A stretch of 64,000 bases of DNA from Thiopseudomonas acetoxidans (GCF_030362935.1 NZ_JAUCDY010000006.1:62001-126000); one strand, 5' to 3'; positions 34,578-44,555 are shown, counted from the first letter of the stretch. Translations and numbers: made by a program. Notes: generated by a model not told the origin, from the sequence alone.

Positions 34578-35141
34578 TTAGCCTAAAAATGTCTGTGGAC
34601 GCCAAGGCTCGATTAGGGCGTCTAAATTAAGCGCGTCGGAAAAGTCTAAAAACTGATCACGTAACCAGCTAATTTGCGTGCTTACGGGTAGGGTTACCGT
34701 GATGGTGGCGTTGAGCATGGTGGTATCAGTTTGTGGAGCTTGATAACTGTCGTAAACAATAGTGTCGATATTGATTTTATGGTCGGTGAAAAACTGGCAT
34801 AGCTCAGCCAAAATATCCGGCCGGAAAAAGGCGCTGACATACACAATATAGGGTAGAGCTTTGGTTTTTTTGTTGTCTTGCACGCTGCGTGCGTAGGTTA
34901 AAAATATATCTTCGCGTTTCTTAAGGTTGGTTAACGCCACTTCCAGCCGTGCCAAAGCATCCCAGCTACCCTTGGTTTCTAATGAAAGGGCGCTTAGTTG
35001 ACCGTGTTGGGTAAGGTGGCTGCTCACAGTGGCGCAACGGTTTTCTTGACAAACCCGGCACAGAAGGTTGATAAGCTCCAGCGGGTTTTCAGCTAACGCG
35101 CTGATCACTATATGCTGCTCGGGCGGTGTAGTGCTCGACAT
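34578..35141 (-). CDS. gcvR: GcvR-like ACT-domain protein, glycine-cleavage regulator family
   Basis: The ATG at 35141 has AAAGGAA 6 nt upstream and gives 187 aa (MSSTTPPEQHIVISALAENP). Two ACT-like halves are visible: residues about 10-80 (LELINLLCRVCQENRC) and 95-170 (YIVYVSAFFRPDILAELCQFFTDHKINIDTI). GcvR antagonises GcvA in E. coli; no gcvA or gcv gene is in the window. The placement beside bcp and dapA is as in Pseudomonas. Confidence 0.85.
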   Translation of the reverse strand: MSSTTPPEQHIVISALAENPLELINLLCRVCQENRCATVSSHLTQHGQLSALSLETKGSWDALARLEVALTNLKKREDIFLTYARSVQDNKKTKALPYIVYVSAFFRPDILAELCQFFTDHKINIDTIVYDSYQAPQTDTTMLNATITVTLPVSTQISWLRDQFLDFSDALNLDALIEPWRPQTFLG

Positions 35142-35323
35142 CCAGGTTTCCTTTGGCAGTTGATTGTTTAAGTCTGATTTTAACAATGCTCTGACAGCGC
35201 AAGTAATTATTCTGCGCTTGGTAAAGTGAATATGCAGAGAATGCTTCGCTGTGCTTGTGCTCAGTGCACAGCATTAGTAACATAAACAACTCTTTTTTTC
35301 TATTTTTTTGCAGGAGTCATGGC

Positions 35324-36202
35324 ATGATTACGGGCAGTATGGTGGCGATTGTTACGCCAATGGATGCACAGGGTGAACTTGATTGGCCCGCGCTCGATAA
35401 ATTGATTGACTTCCATATCCAAGAAGGTACCAGCGCCATAGTTGCTGTGGGTACTACGGGCGAGTCAGCAACCTTAAGTGTGGCAGAACATGTTGAGGTG
35501 TTGCGTCGCGTCGTTAAACAGGTCAACGGCCGTATTCCTGTTATTGCCGGTACGGGTGCCAACTGTACACGTGAAGCGGTTGAGCTGACGCAGAACGCAA
35601 AAGAAGTAGGTGCCGATGCATGCTTATTGGTGACACCTTATTACAACAAGCCAACGCAAGAAGGTTTGTACCAGCACTTTAAGCATATTGCTGAGGCGGT
35701 TGATATTCCGCAGATTCTATACAATGTTCCGGGTCGTACGGTGTGTGATATGCAGGCTGAAACAGCTATTCGCTTATCAGCCATCAAAAACATCATTGGC
35801 ATCAAAGAAGCTACCGGTGATATTGAGCGCGCTAAGCAGATAATTGCTGGCGTAGACAGCGACTTCTTAGTGTACTCTGGTGATGACGCCACGGCGTATC
35901 AGCTGATGTTAGCGGGCGGCAAAGGTAATATTTCAGTTACCGCTAACGTTGCCCCAAAACAAATGAGCGAGCTATGTCGTTTGGCGATGGCAGGTGAAGC
36001 CCAAGCGGCTAAAGAGCTTAATGACTCGTTGATGCCATTGCATGAAAAGTTATTTGTTGAAGCCAACCCAATTCCAGTGAAATGGGCTCTATACGAAATG
36101 GGCTTAATTGATAAGGGAATACGCTTGCCTTTGACTTGGTTAAGTGAGCAATACCACGAGCAAGTTCGTCAGGCGTTACGCGAAACTGCTATTTTAAACT
36201 AA
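35324..36202 (+). CDS. dapA: DapA, 4-hydroxy-tetrahydrodipicolinate synthase
   Basis: DapA (292 aa) condenses pyruvate with aspartate semialdehyde for lysine and diaminopimelate. AGGAG lies 6-7 nt before the ATG at 35324 (MITGSMVAIVTPMD); a longer frame has no support. GTTGESATLS, VTPYYNKPTQEGLYQHF (catalytic Tyr), YNVPGRTVCDM and the Schiff-base Lys in IIGIKEATGD are all present. A 7-bp hairpin (35248-35254/35266-35272) lies in its leader. bamC follows after 14 nt. Confidence 0.97.
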   Translation: MITGSMVAIVTPMDAQGELDWPALDKLIDFHIQEGTSAIVAVGTTGESATLSVAEHVEVLRRVVKQVNGRIPVIAGTGANCTREAVELTQNAKEVGADACLLVTPYYNKPTQEGLYQHFKHIAEAVDIPQILYNVPGRTVCDMQAETAIRLSAIKNIIGIKEATGDIERAKQIIAGVDSDFLVYSGDDATAYQLMLAGGKGNISVTANVAPKQMSELCRLAMAGEAQAAKELNDSLMPLHEKLFVEANPIPVKWALYEMGLIDKGIRLPLTWLSEQYHEQVRQALRETAILN

Positions 36203-36216
36203 TTAAAGGGCGTGCT

Positions 36217-37341
36217 ATGAAGCATATTACACAGGCAGTTGGTTTGGCAGTGCTGGTCTCAGGTTTATCCGGTTGTGGCATGTTATGGGGCGGTGATAAG
36301 GGGTATTTCCGTAATCGTGGTGCGGATTATCAAGACGCTAAAGTAGAAAAACCCATGCAGTTGCCAGAGGGAATGCAGGCTAACATTGCTGAGCCACTGC
36401 TGCCTGTGCCTGAGCATGTAGCCAGCCTTTCCAGCAAAGAGAAGGTTAGAGTGCCGCGCCCGCAGCCCTTGCCAACAGGCGCACTCGCAGCGGACTTTTT
36501 GCTCCAGCAAACCGACCAACTCAGCTGGATTGTTGCGCAGCGTATTCCGGCACAGGTTTGGCCAATTGCACTGTCTTTTTTTGAAACCAAAGGTTTTGTA
36601 ATTGCCGAGGAAAACCCGCATATGGGTGAGTTCGTGACGCAATGGCAAACTGAAAGCCAACTTGCACAAGACTTTGTTAGTCAAGTTGAACTGACTGATA
36701 GCCAGCAGGTACGTTATCGTGTGCGGATCGAGCCGGGTGTACAGCGTAATACCAGCGAGATTTTCTTAGACTCAGCGCGCAGCTCAGCAAGCTCTGATAG
36801 CACACCTTGGAGTGCCGCACAGGCAGACAGCGCCTTGGCTTTGTTGCATACATATCTAGAAGAAGCGAGCCAGACCAGAGACAGCTATTCTCTGTTGGCC
36901 AGTCGTAACTATGACGCCCCTAAACGCGTAGCTATGGTGGACTTGCCTAATGGCAGTAAAGCATTGCGTATTGACGCCAGCCTTGATCGTGCGTGGTTTG
37001 GTGTAGGCCGCGCTTTAGAAAGTGCCGAAATCTACGTGTCTGAGCAAGAGCGCGAAGAAAGTGTGTATCTAATCGACCCCAATCGTGAGATTGCCAGAGA
37101 ACCCGTTGGCTTCTTTGATGCACTCTTTACGGCGCTAAAAGAGATCGAAAAAGAACTTGAGCTGGATAAGCAGCGACCCGCAGCAGAGGAAGCCGTTGAC
37201 CCGATGGAAGACTTGTATCGTTTAAAATTAACGGACATTGGACATCAGGTTTTTGTTAGCCTGGAGAAAGACGCTGAAACTTTGGCCGATCCTGAGCTGA
37301 CTGAGCGCGTCTTGGCTGCTATTCAAGAGCAGCTAAACTAA
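36217..37341 (+). CDS. bamC: BamC, outer membrane lipoprotein of the BAM complex
   Basis: A 374-aa lipoprotein: signal peptide with lipobox LSGCGML (Cys about residue 22), a flexible N-terminal stretch with a conserved DYQDAKVEKPMQLPEGM (the BamD-binding part) and two helix-grip domains. It is modified by the lipoprotein pathway that ends in Lnt, encoded at 4.0-5.5 kb. Position after dapA is standard. Confidence 0.92.
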   Translation: MKHITQAVGLAVLVSGLSGCGMLWGGDKGYFRNRGADYQDAKVEKPMQLPEGMQANIAEPLLPVPEHVASLSSKEKVRVPRPQPLPTGALAADFLLQQTDQLSWIVAQRIPAQVWPIALSFFETKGFVIAEENPHMGEFVTQWQTESQLAQDFVSQVELTDSQQVRYRVRIEPGVQRNTSEIFLDSARSSASSDSTPWSAAQADSALALLHTYLEEASQTRDSYSLLASRNYDAPKRVAMVDLPNGSKALRIDASLDRAWFGVGRALESAEIYVSEQEREESVYLIDPNREIAREPVGFFDALFTALKEIEKELELDKQRPAAEEAVDPMEDLYRLKLTDIGHQVFVSLEKDAETLADPELTERVLAAIQEQLN

Positions 37342-37398
37342 TTTAGGAGCCCCTGCTAGGCATAGATGCTGTTGCTGAGGGTTTTATTTTCATTCAAC

Positions 37399-37424
37399 AA
37401 ACAGGCGAATATTTCGCCTGTTTT
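37399..37424 (+). terminator. Intrinsic terminator after bamC
   Basis: aaacaggcgaa (37399-37409) pairs with ttcgcctgttt (37413-37423), with a 3-nt loop region, and T residues continue to 37424. It ends the dapA-bamC transcript 58 nt after the bamC stop and separates it from purC. Confidence 0.75.
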
Positions 37425-37448
37425 GCTTAACAGTGTGGAATATACAAC

Positions 37449-38318
37449 ATGACCACTTCGGCTTCTCTAAGCTTAAAAAAAATCTATTCAGGCAAAGTGC
37501 GCGATCTTTATGAGGTCGATGCAAGGCGGATGCTGATGGTCGCCAGCGATCGTTTATCGGCTTTTGATGTGATTTTAGACCAGCCCATTCCTGATAAAGG
37601 TAAGGTGTTGACGCAGATTTCCAATTTTTGGTTTGCCAAACTGAAGGGCATTGTGCCGGATCACTTTACAGGTGATAGCCTTGCTGATGTTGTGCCAGCA
37701 GCTGAGTTGCCATTGCTGGAAGGGCGTGCCGTGGTGGTTAAACGCTTAAAGCCTGTACCCGTAGAAGCCATTGTGCGTGGTTATTTGGTTGGTTCTGGCT
37801 GGAAGGAGTACCAAACCAGTGGCACGGTTTGCGGCATCAAACTGCCGGCCGGATTAAAAGAAGCAGCGCGTTTGCCAGAGCCTATCTTTACCCCCTCCAC
37901 TAAAGCTGAGGTGGGCGACCATGATGAAAATATTTCTTATGCCCAGTGTGAAGCGCTGATCGGTGCTGATTTGGCGGCGCAGGTGCGTGATGCTTCGATC
38001 GCGCTGTACCAAGCAGCAGTTGAATATGCGGCCAGCAAAGGCATTATCATCGCGGACACTAAGTTTGAGTTTGGTTTGGATGAGCAAGGGCGTTTGACCC
38101 TGATGGATGAGGTCCTAACGCCAGATTCCAGTCGTTTTTGGCCAGCAGAAAGCTACCAGGAAGGCACCAACCCGCCTAGCTTTGACAAGCAGTTTGTACG
38201 AGATTGGCTAGAAAACAGTGGCTGGAACAAGCAGGCCCCAGCCCCGCAAATTCCTGATGCAGTGATTGAGCAAACGGCAGAAAAGTATCGTGAAGCGCTG
38301 CAACGCTTAACCCAATAA
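37449..38318 (+). CDS. purC: PurC, SAICAR synthetase of the long (eukaryote-like) type
   Basis: PurC (289 aa) joins aspartate to CAIR. The sequence follows the long form known from yeast Ade1: YSGKVRDLYEVDARRMLMVASDRLSAFDVI, then IVRGYLVGSGWKEYQTSGTV, EPIFTPSTKAEVGDHDENIS, IIADTKFEFGLD and VLTPDSSRFWPAESY. The short form of E. coli and Pseudomonas is about 237 aa and begins EELYRGKAKSVYKTDD-like, so this is a different lineage at the same bamC-adjacent locus. It has its own start after a terminator. Function is secure; origin is discussed in the findings. Confidence 0.95.
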   Translation: MTTSASLSLKKIYSGKVRDLYEVDARRMLMVASDRLSAFDVILDQPIPDKGKVLTQISNFWFAKLKGIVPDHFTGDSLADVVPAAELPLLEGRAVVVKRLKPVPVEAIVRGYLVGSGWKEYQTSGTVCGIKLPAGLKEAARLPEPIFTPSTKAEVGDHDENISYAQCEALIGADLAAQVRDASIALYQAAVEYAASKGIIIADTKFEFGLDEQGRLTLMDEVLTPDSSRFWPAESYQEGTNPPSFDKQFVRDWLENSGWNKQAPAPQIPDAVIEQTAEKYREALQRLTQ

Positions 38319-38381
38319 GCAGACAGCCCTTGCTTTTGATGTTGGTAGTAGTTTCTTGAGCACCTTAAAAGAGTTTATATA

Positions 38382-41300
38382 ATGACAGCTACCTTTGTGC
38401 ACCTGCGCGTGCATAGTGAGTTTTCTTTGGTTGATGGGTTAGTGCGTATAAAACCCCTAGTCCTAAAGGTAGCTGAGGCAGGTATGCCAGCGGTGGCGAT
38501 TACCGATCAGAGCAATTTCTTTGCCTTGATTAAATTTCTGCGCGCCGCCCCTGCTGCTGGTATCAAACCAATCTGCGGCGTGGATGTTTGGCTGGCCAGT
38601 ACTGATCCTGACGCACCCGCTTCGCGCATGACTTTGCTGGCGATGGATGCACAGGGATACCGCAACCTGACAGAACTGGTTTCTAAGAGCTACACCCATG
38701 GACAGCATGGCGACGTAGCTATCCTGCAGCGTGACTGGATAGCTGAGCAATCGGCGGGTTTGATAGCCTTGTCTGGTGCTAAAGAGGGTGAGATTGGTCG
38801 CGCGTTGCTGGCGCAGGATAAGGCTAAAGCAGAAGAGTTATTAGCCTACTGGCAAGCTGTTTTCCCCCAGCGTTTTTATCTGGAATTACAGCGCACCGGA
38901 CGCACCAACGATGAAGAGTATGTGCATGCAGCCATGGAGTTGGCCGCACGGCTGCAGGTGCCTGTGGTGGCGACCAATGATGTGCGCTTTATCAGTGAAG
39001 ATGACTTTGAAGCACATGAAACTCGTGTTTGTATTGGTGAAGGTCGTATTTTGGATGATCCGCGCCGTCCGCGGCTGTACTCGGATCAGCAGTATCTAAA
39101 AACACCGGAAGAAATGGCGCAGTTGTTTAGTGATATTCCTGAAGCACTGGCCAATACAGTGGAAATTGCCAAGCGTTGTAATATTGAAGTACAGCTGGGA
39201 AAACACTTCTTACCTGATTTCCCCGTGCCGGAAGGCATGAGCATCGACGACTATTTGCGTCATGTGTCAATGCAGGGGCTGGAAGAGCGCTTATCGATTA
39301 CGCTGCCCAAAGACACGCCCGATTACGAACAAAAGCGTCAAGTGTATATCGACCGGCTGACCTTTGAGCTGGATATTATTATCCAAATGGGTTTCCCCGG
39401 TTACTTCCTGATTGTGATGGATTTTATCAGATGGGCGAAAAATAACGGCGTACCAGTCGGCCCAGGTCGAGGCTCGGGTGCGGGCAGTTTAGTGGCCTAT
39501 GTGCTGCACATTACCGACCTCGATCCGCTGTTGTACGATTTGCTGTTTGAACGCTTCCTCAACCCTGAACGGGTTTCCATGCCGGACTTTGACGTGGATT
39601 TCTGCATGGATGGGCGCGATCGTGTCATTGACTATGTTGCTGATACCTATGGCCGCCAAGCGGTTAGCCAGATTGTCACCTTCGGCACCATGGCGGCCAA
39701 AGCGGTGGTGCGTGATGTGGCACGGGTGCAGGGCAAGTCTTATGGCTTGGCCGATCGACTGTCGAAAATGATTCCCTTTGAAGTGGGCATGACGCTGAAA
39801 AAAGCTTACGAGATGGAAGACAGCTTGCGCGATTTTGTCGATAAAGACGACGAAGCCAAAGAAATTTGGCAAATGGCGCTTAAGCTTGAGGGCACCATTC
39901 GTAACACCGGCAAGCACGCGGGCGGGGTAGTGATTGCGCCGACCAAGTTGACTGATTTTTCTGCTGTATTGTGCGATGAAGATGGCAGCGGTTTAGTCAC
40001 CCAGTTTGATAAGGATGACGTAGAAGCGGCGGGGCTGGTTAAGTTTGACTTCCTTGGTTTGCGTACCCTCACCATTATTAAGTGGGCTTTAGAAACCGTT
40101 AACGCCATCCGCGCGCAGCAAGGCGAAGCACCGCTCGAGATTGAACAAATACCGCTGGACGACAAGCCCACCTACCAGTTGCTGCAGCGTGCCGAAACCA
40201 CCGCAGTGTTCCAACTGGAATCACGGGGCATGAAAGAGCTGATCAAAAAGCTAAAGCCCGACTGCCTTGAAGACTTGATTGCTTTGGTGGCCTTGTTCCG
40301 CCCCGGCCCGCTTCAATCGGGCATGGTCGATGACTTTATCAACCGTAAACACGGCCGTGCTGAGCTGGCCTACCCACATCCTGACTACCAATACGAAGGC
40401 TTAAAGCCGGTGCTTGCGCCTACTTACGGCATTATTTTGTATCAAGAACAGGTGATGCAGATTGCGCAGGTGATGGCCGGTTATACACTGGGCGGTGCCG
40501 ACATGTTGCGCCGTGCTATGGGCAAGAAAATGCCGGAAGAAATGGAGCAGCAGCGTGGTTTATTTATTGAAGGTTGTAGAAATAACAACATCAGCGCTGA
40601 ACTGGCGGGCAATATTTTTGATCTGGTAGAAAAGTTTGCGGGTTACGGGTTTAATAAATCCCACTCAGCGGCTTATGGCTTGGTTTCCTACCAAACTGCT
40701 TGGTTGAAAACGCATTACCCTGCGCCTTTTATGGCGGCCGTGCTGTCCTCAGATATGCATAACACCGATAAAGTGGTGACGCTGATTGAAGAGTGCCGCG
40801 ACATGAAATTGCGGTTGATGGCACCGGATGTAAATTTTTCCGAATATAAATTTACGGTTAACCCGCAGGGCGCGGTGGTTTACGGCTTGGGCGCGGTTAA
40901 AGGTGTGGGCGAAGGTCCAGTAGAGGCTATCGTTGAAGCACGAGCAGCGGGCGAACCCTTTAAAGATTTGTTTGACTTTTGTGCTCGTGTGGATTTGAGG
41001 CGTATTAACAAACGTACGCTGGATGCACTGGTTAATAGTGGTGCGCTAGATCGTTTGGGACCTTTCTTTGCCGATGATGCTAAAAGCTATAAAGAAGGTA
41101 TTGACCAAAACCGGGCTGTACTACTGGCAGCTATGGATGACGCGATTCTAGCCGCAGGGCAGGCAGCTCGCGACCGTGAAAGCGGTCATACGGATCTGTT
41201 TGGCGGCCTGTTTGAAGATGGCGCGCAAGATGTGTATGCCAACTACTTATATGTGCGTCCACTTAGCTTAAAAGAGCGTTTAAAAGGGGAAAAGGATACC

Positions 41301-41903
41301 CTTGGGTTGTATCTGACCGGTCATCCTATTGATGAGTATGAGAGTGAAGTCAGGCGTTTTGCAAAGCAGCGCATTGTTGATTTGCGTCCATCCAGAGAGT
41401 TACAAACAATCGCAGGTCTAATCGTTAATCAAAGGGTTATGCGTAATAAAAAAGGCGACAAAATGGCCTTTATTACTCTAGATGATCGCTCCGGGCGCAT
41501 TGAGGCATCGTTATTTGCCGAGGCTTTTAACCAAGCTCATGGCTTATTGCAGACCGATACTTTAGTCGTGGTTGAGGGGGAAGTAAGCCATGATGACTTC
41601 TCAGGTGGGTTAAGATTCCGCGCCAAACGCGTGCTGGGTTTAGCAGAAGCACGAACCAGTTTAGCCCATAGTTTACGCTTACAGCTTAATCATAGCAGTC
41701 TGCAGTTGGAACAAATCCATTGGCTCAAACAGCAATTAGCCCAGTATCCGGGCGACTGCTTGGTCAGTGTGGCTTATGAGGGCGCTCAGGCAAAAGCTGA
41801 ATTAGAGCTGGCGCAGAACTGGAAAATAGAGCCCAAGGATATATTGTTACAAGGATTGCGTGACCAGTTTGGACAGGATAACGTCTTTCTGTATTATCCG
41901 TAG
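38382..41903 (+). CDS. dnaE: DnaE, DNA polymerase III alpha subunit
   Basis: The replicative polymerase (1173 aa). It starts with a PHP domain (residues about 1-280, FVHLRVHSEFSLVDGL), then the C-family polymerase with GPGRGSGAGSLVAYVL, catalytic Asp402 and Asp404 (PDFDVDF) and Asp556 (KFDFLGLRTL), corresponding to D401, D403 and D555 of E. coli. A helix-hairpin-helix and an OB domain (about 1000-1090, IAGLIVNQRVMRNKKGDKMAF) follow. No clear terminator after it; accA starts 103 nt downstream. Confidence 0.98.
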   Translation: MTATFVHLRVHSEFSLVDGLVRIKPLVLKVAEAGMPAVAITDQSNFFALIKFLRAAPAAGIKPICGVDVWLASTDPDAPASRMTLLAMDAQGYRNLTELVSKSYTHGQHGDVAILQRDWIAEQSAGLIALSGAKEGEIGRALLAQDKAKAEELLAYWQAVFPQRFYLELQRTGRTNDEEYVHAAMELAARLQVPVVATNDVRFISEDDFEAHETRVCIGEGRILDDPRRPRLYSDQQYLKTPEEMAQLFSDIPEALANTVEIAKRCNIEVQLGKHFLPDFPVPEGMSIDDYLRHVSMQGLEERLSITLPKDTPDYEQKRQVYIDRLTFELDIIIQMGFPGYFLIVMDFIRWAKNNGVPVGPGRGSGAGSLVAYVLHITDLDPLLYDLLFERFLNPERVSMPDFDVDFCMDGRDRVIDYVADTYGRQAVSQIVTFGTMAAKAVVRDVARVQGKSYGLADRLSKMIPFEVGMTLKKAYEMEDSLRDFVDKDDEAKEIWQMALKLEGTIRNTGKHAGGVVIAPTKLTDFSAVLCDEDGSGLVTQFDKDDVEAAGLVKFDFLGLRTLTIIKWALETVNAIRAQQGEAPLEIEQIPLDDKPTYQLLQRAETTAVFQLESRGMKELIKKLKPDCLEDLIALVALFRPGPLQSGMVDDFINRKHGRAELAYPHPDYQYEGLKPVLAPTYGIILYQEQVMQIAQVMAGYTLGGADMLRRAMGKKMPEEMEQQRGLFIEGCRNNNISAELAGNIFDLVEKFAGYGFNKSHSAAYGLVSYQTAWLKTHYPAPFMAAVLSSDMHNTDKVVTLIEECRDMKLRLMAPDVNFSEYKFTVNPQGAVVYGLGAVKGVGEGPVEAIVEARAAGEPFKDLFDFCARVDLRRINKRTLDALVNSGALDRLGPFFADDAKSYKEGIDQNRAVLLAAMDDAILAAGQAARDRESGHTDLFGGLFEDGAQDVYANYLYVRPLSLKERLKGEKDTLGLYLTGHPIDEYESEVRRFAKQRIVDLRPSRELQTIAGLIVNQRVMRNKKGDKMAFITLDDRSGRIEASLFAEAFNQAHGLLQTDTLVVVEGEVSHDDFSGGLRFRAKRVLGLAEARTSLAHSLRLQLNHSSLQLEQIHWLKQQLAQYPGDCLVSVAYEGAQAKAELELAQNWKIEPKDILLQGLRDQFGQDNVFLYYP

Positions 41904-42006
41904 GTAAAAAATTATTAGGTGATGAGCAGCATATCTAGGCTGTTTGTTGTGTTTTTATTCGGTCTGAGCCAATCGCAAGACGGCCGCAAAGCAAAGTGGA
42001 AAACTC

Positions 42007-42960
42007 ATGAACCCGAACTATTTGGATTTTGAACAGCCCATAGCAGACTTACAAGCCAAGATTGAAGAGCTGCGTTTGGTTGGCAACGATAACGATATTA
42101 ATATCAGTGATGAAATTGCGCGCTTAAAAGAAAAAAACAAAACGCTAACGAAAAATATTTTTTCAGATCTAGATAGCTGGCAAATTGCACGCATGGCGCG
42201 CCACCCACAACGCCCGTATACTCTTGATTATGTAGAGCACCTGTTTACCGAATTTGAAGAGCTGCACGGTGATCGCCATTTCTCTGATGACGCTGCGATT
42301 GTTGGTGGTATTGCTCGTTTTGAAGGCATACCGGTGATGGTGATTGGTCACCAGAAAGGCCGTGAAGTACGTGAGAAAGTGCGTCGTAATTTCGGTATGC
42401 CGCGTCCAGAAGGCTATCGTAAAGCTTGCCGTTTAATGGAGATGGCTGAGCGCTTTAAGCTGCCTATTTTGACTTTTATTGATACACCCGGTGCTTATCC
42501 GGGTATTGATGCTGAAGAGCGTGGCCAGAGTGAAGCTATTGCTTGGAACCTAAGAGTGATGTCGCGCTTGAAAACCCCGATTATTTCCACGGTAGTAGGC
42601 GAGGGTGGCTCCGGTGGTGCTTTGGCGATTGGCGTATGTGACCGCCTGAATATGCTGCAGTTTGCTACCTATGCGGTTATTTCACCAGAGGGTTGTGCAT
42701 CGATTCTATGGCGCAGCGCGGATAAAGCGCCTGAAGCAGCTGAGGCCATGGGCATTACTGCAGAACGCTTAAAAGGTTTGGGTATTGTTGACAAGGTTAT
42801 CGATGAGCCGCTAGGTGGAGCGCATCGTGATATGCAGGTTACCAGCGATAATGTGCGTGCGGTTTTAATACAGCAGCTAGAAGAGTTGCAAGCGTTAAGT
42901 ACGGATGAGCTATTGGAGCAGCGTTACGCCAAATTGATGAGCTTTGGTATTTCTTCCTAG
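42007..42960 (+). CDS. accA: AccA, acetyl-CoA carboxylase carboxyltransferase alpha subunit
   Basis: AccA (317 aa) with AccD transfers carboxyl from biotin to acetyl-CoA, the first step of fatty-acid synthesis. It has the N-terminal NYLDFEQPIADLQAKIEEL, MARHPQRPYTLDYVE, TFIDTPGAYPGIDAEERGQS, VGEGGSGGALAIGV and SPEGCASILWRSADKAPEAA. dnaE-accA-tilS is the usual Pseudomonas order. Confidence 0.98.
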   Translation: MNPNYLDFEQPIADLQAKIEELRLVGNDNDINISDEIARLKEKNKTLTKNIFSDLDSWQIARMARHPQRPYTLDYVEHLFTEFEELHGDRHFSDDAAIVGGIARFEGIPVMVIGHQKGREVREKVRRNFGMPRPEGYRKACRLMEMAERFKLPILTFIDTPGAYPGIDAEERGQSEAIAWNLRVMSRLKTPIISTVVGEGGSGGALAIGVCDRLNMLQFATYAVISPEGCASILWRSADKAPEAAEAMGITAERLKGLGIVDKVIDEPLGGAHRDMQVTSDNVRAVLIQQLEELQALSTDELLEQRYAKLMSFGISS

Positions 42961-42982
42961 CCAGCTAGGTTTGCGTAATACT

Positions 42983-43022
42983 ACCCGCAGCACTTTGACA
43001 GCAAAGTTCTGCGGGTTTTTTT
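42983..43022 (+). terminator. Intrinsic terminator after accA
   Basis: acccgcag followed by ctttg pairs with caaag and ctgcggg, with one small internal mismatch, ending in seven T (43016-43022). It lies 23 nt after the accA stop, just before tilS, so tilS may depend on readthrough or its own promoter. Confidence 0.82.
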
Positions 43023-43042
43023 ATGAGAAAGTTTAACTAATT

Positions 43043-44341
43043 ATGCAGCACAGAATTGTTCCGCAGGTCATAGAGCAGCTTAAACCGTGGCAGCGAGCTC
43101 CAGCTTGGTGCGTGGCCTTTTCTGGTGGGCTGGACTCCACGGTTTTACTGCATATTCTGGCTACGCAAATACCGCCCAGCTCAAGGCCAGCTTTGCGAGC
43201 TGTTTATATTCACCACGGTTTGCAGCAAGCAGCCGAAGACTGGCCAGCGCATTGCCAGAGCGTTTGTGAGCAACTGGGCGTTGCGCTTAGTGTCATCAAA
43301 ATAAAGGTTGCGCAGCAAGCCAGTGTCGAGCAAGCAGCACGCAATGCACGTTATACGGCCTATGCAGAACATTTGCAGCCCGAAGAACTCTTGTTGATGG
43401 CGCAGCATCAGGATGATCAGGCGGAAACCCTGTTGTTTCGATTATTGCGCGGTAGTGGTATTACTGGGTTGCAGGCGATTCCTCGCCAACGTGCTTTAGG
43501 TCAAGCGCATTTGTTGCGCCCGTTATTGGGTATTGCGCGCCAAGAGCTCGAAGACTATGCCCAGCAACACCAGTTAAATTGGGTAGAAGATCCCAGTAAT
43601 GCAGAAGAATATTTTGATCGTAATTTTCTTCGCCGCCAGATTATTCCATTACTCAAACAACGTTGGCCAGCTACACTCTCAGTGTTGCAACGCGCTACTG
43701 AACATATGCGCGAAGCACAGCAACTGCTGAATGATTTAGCCCAGCTTGACCTGCAGCAGGCACAGCTAGCAGCGCCTATCAGCTGGCTGCCATTGGCGGG
43801 TTTGCAGCTAGATAAAATAGCCAAGCTGAGCGATAAGCGACAAAAAAATCTATTGCGTTATTGGCTTGCTGATAAAACGCCTGCTATTGAAACCCAGCAT
43901 TGGGCAGGTTGGTATGATTTGCGCGATGCCAAAGCCGATGCCCAGCCAGTTTGGCGTTTGCAACAGGGTGCGCTGGTGCGTTATCAACAGCAGCTGTATT
44001 GGTTGCCGGAATCTTGGCTGGCGTCTGTAGAAACAGTGCAGTTGGAAATCACCAAGCCGGGTCGGTATGTGTTGCCCGGCAATGGTGTACTTGAGGTGCA
44101 GGGCGAACTGCCTGTGCTGATACATATCCGTTATCGCCAAGGTGGCGAACAGATGCAATTACCAACGCGTGGGCGGCGTGATTTAAAGCGTTTGTTGCAA
44201 GAGCAAAATATCCCCCAGTTTCTCCGTCAGCGCATCCCTTTGGCATACATGCAGCAGCAGCTTATAGCTGTAGCTAATTGTTCTTCTTTGCAGGGCGCAA
44301 AAGCGAAGCAGTTTCAGCTGTATTGGTATCCGCCCCCCTAA
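43043..44341 (+). CDS. tilS: TilS, tRNA-Ile lysidine synthetase
   Basis: TilS (432 aa) converts C34 of tRNA-Ile(CAU) to lysidine. The PP-loop SGGLDSTVLLHIL (residues 29-41) and AQHQDDQAETLLFRLLRGSGI are conserved, and the C-terminal domain contains RGRRDLKRLLQEQNIPQFLRQRIPL. The 214-nt gap after it has a 6-bp hairpin (aggcac 44411-44416; gtgcct 44425-44430) and otherwise nothing I can name. Confidence 0.96.
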   Translation: MQHRIVPQVIEQLKPWQRAPAWCVAFSGGLDSTVLLHILATQIPPSSRPALRAVYIHHGLQQAAEDWPAHCQSVCEQLGVALSVIKIKVAQQASVEQAARNARYTAYAEHLQPEELLLMAQHQDDQAETLLFRLLRGSGITGLQAIPRQRALGQAHLLRPLLGIARQELEDYAQQHQLNWVEDPSNAEEYFDRNFLRRQIIPLLKQRWPATLSVLQRATEHMREAQQLLNDLAQLDLQQAQLAAPISWLPLAGLQLDKIAKLSDKRQKNLLRYWLADKTPAIETQHWAGWYDLRDAKADAQPVWRLQQGALVRYQQQLYWLPESWLASVETVQLEITKPGRYVLPGNGVLEVQGELPVLIHIRYRQGGEQMQLPTRGRRDLKRLLQEQNIPQFLRQRIPLAYMQQQLIAVANCSSLQGAKAKQFQLYWYPPP

Positions 44342-44555
44342 AAGCGTGCTGCTGTTCACAGTTTTATTGCAAAAATAGCTAAGTCGATATTCTGGGCTAT
44401 TATGAATTATAGGCACAAACGGATGTGCCTAATGGAGTGGGCTAGGGCAGCGGCGGGATGCAGCTGAGCATAGGATGTGCAGCGCAAGGAAGCGCAAGTT
44501 TTATCTAAGCAGGCAGGCGTTTTAACGTATTGACAATCACGGATTCAAGGCCGGG

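Noticed and set aside
39489..39917. A 142-codon reverse-strand frame inside dnaE
   Set aside because: It lies wholly within the catalytic domain of a well-conserved polymerase gene and has no recognisable features.
44342..44555. Possible small RNA gene downstream of tilS
   Set aside because: Only a 6-bp hairpin and a short gcgcaag repeat are visible, with no promoter-terminator pair.
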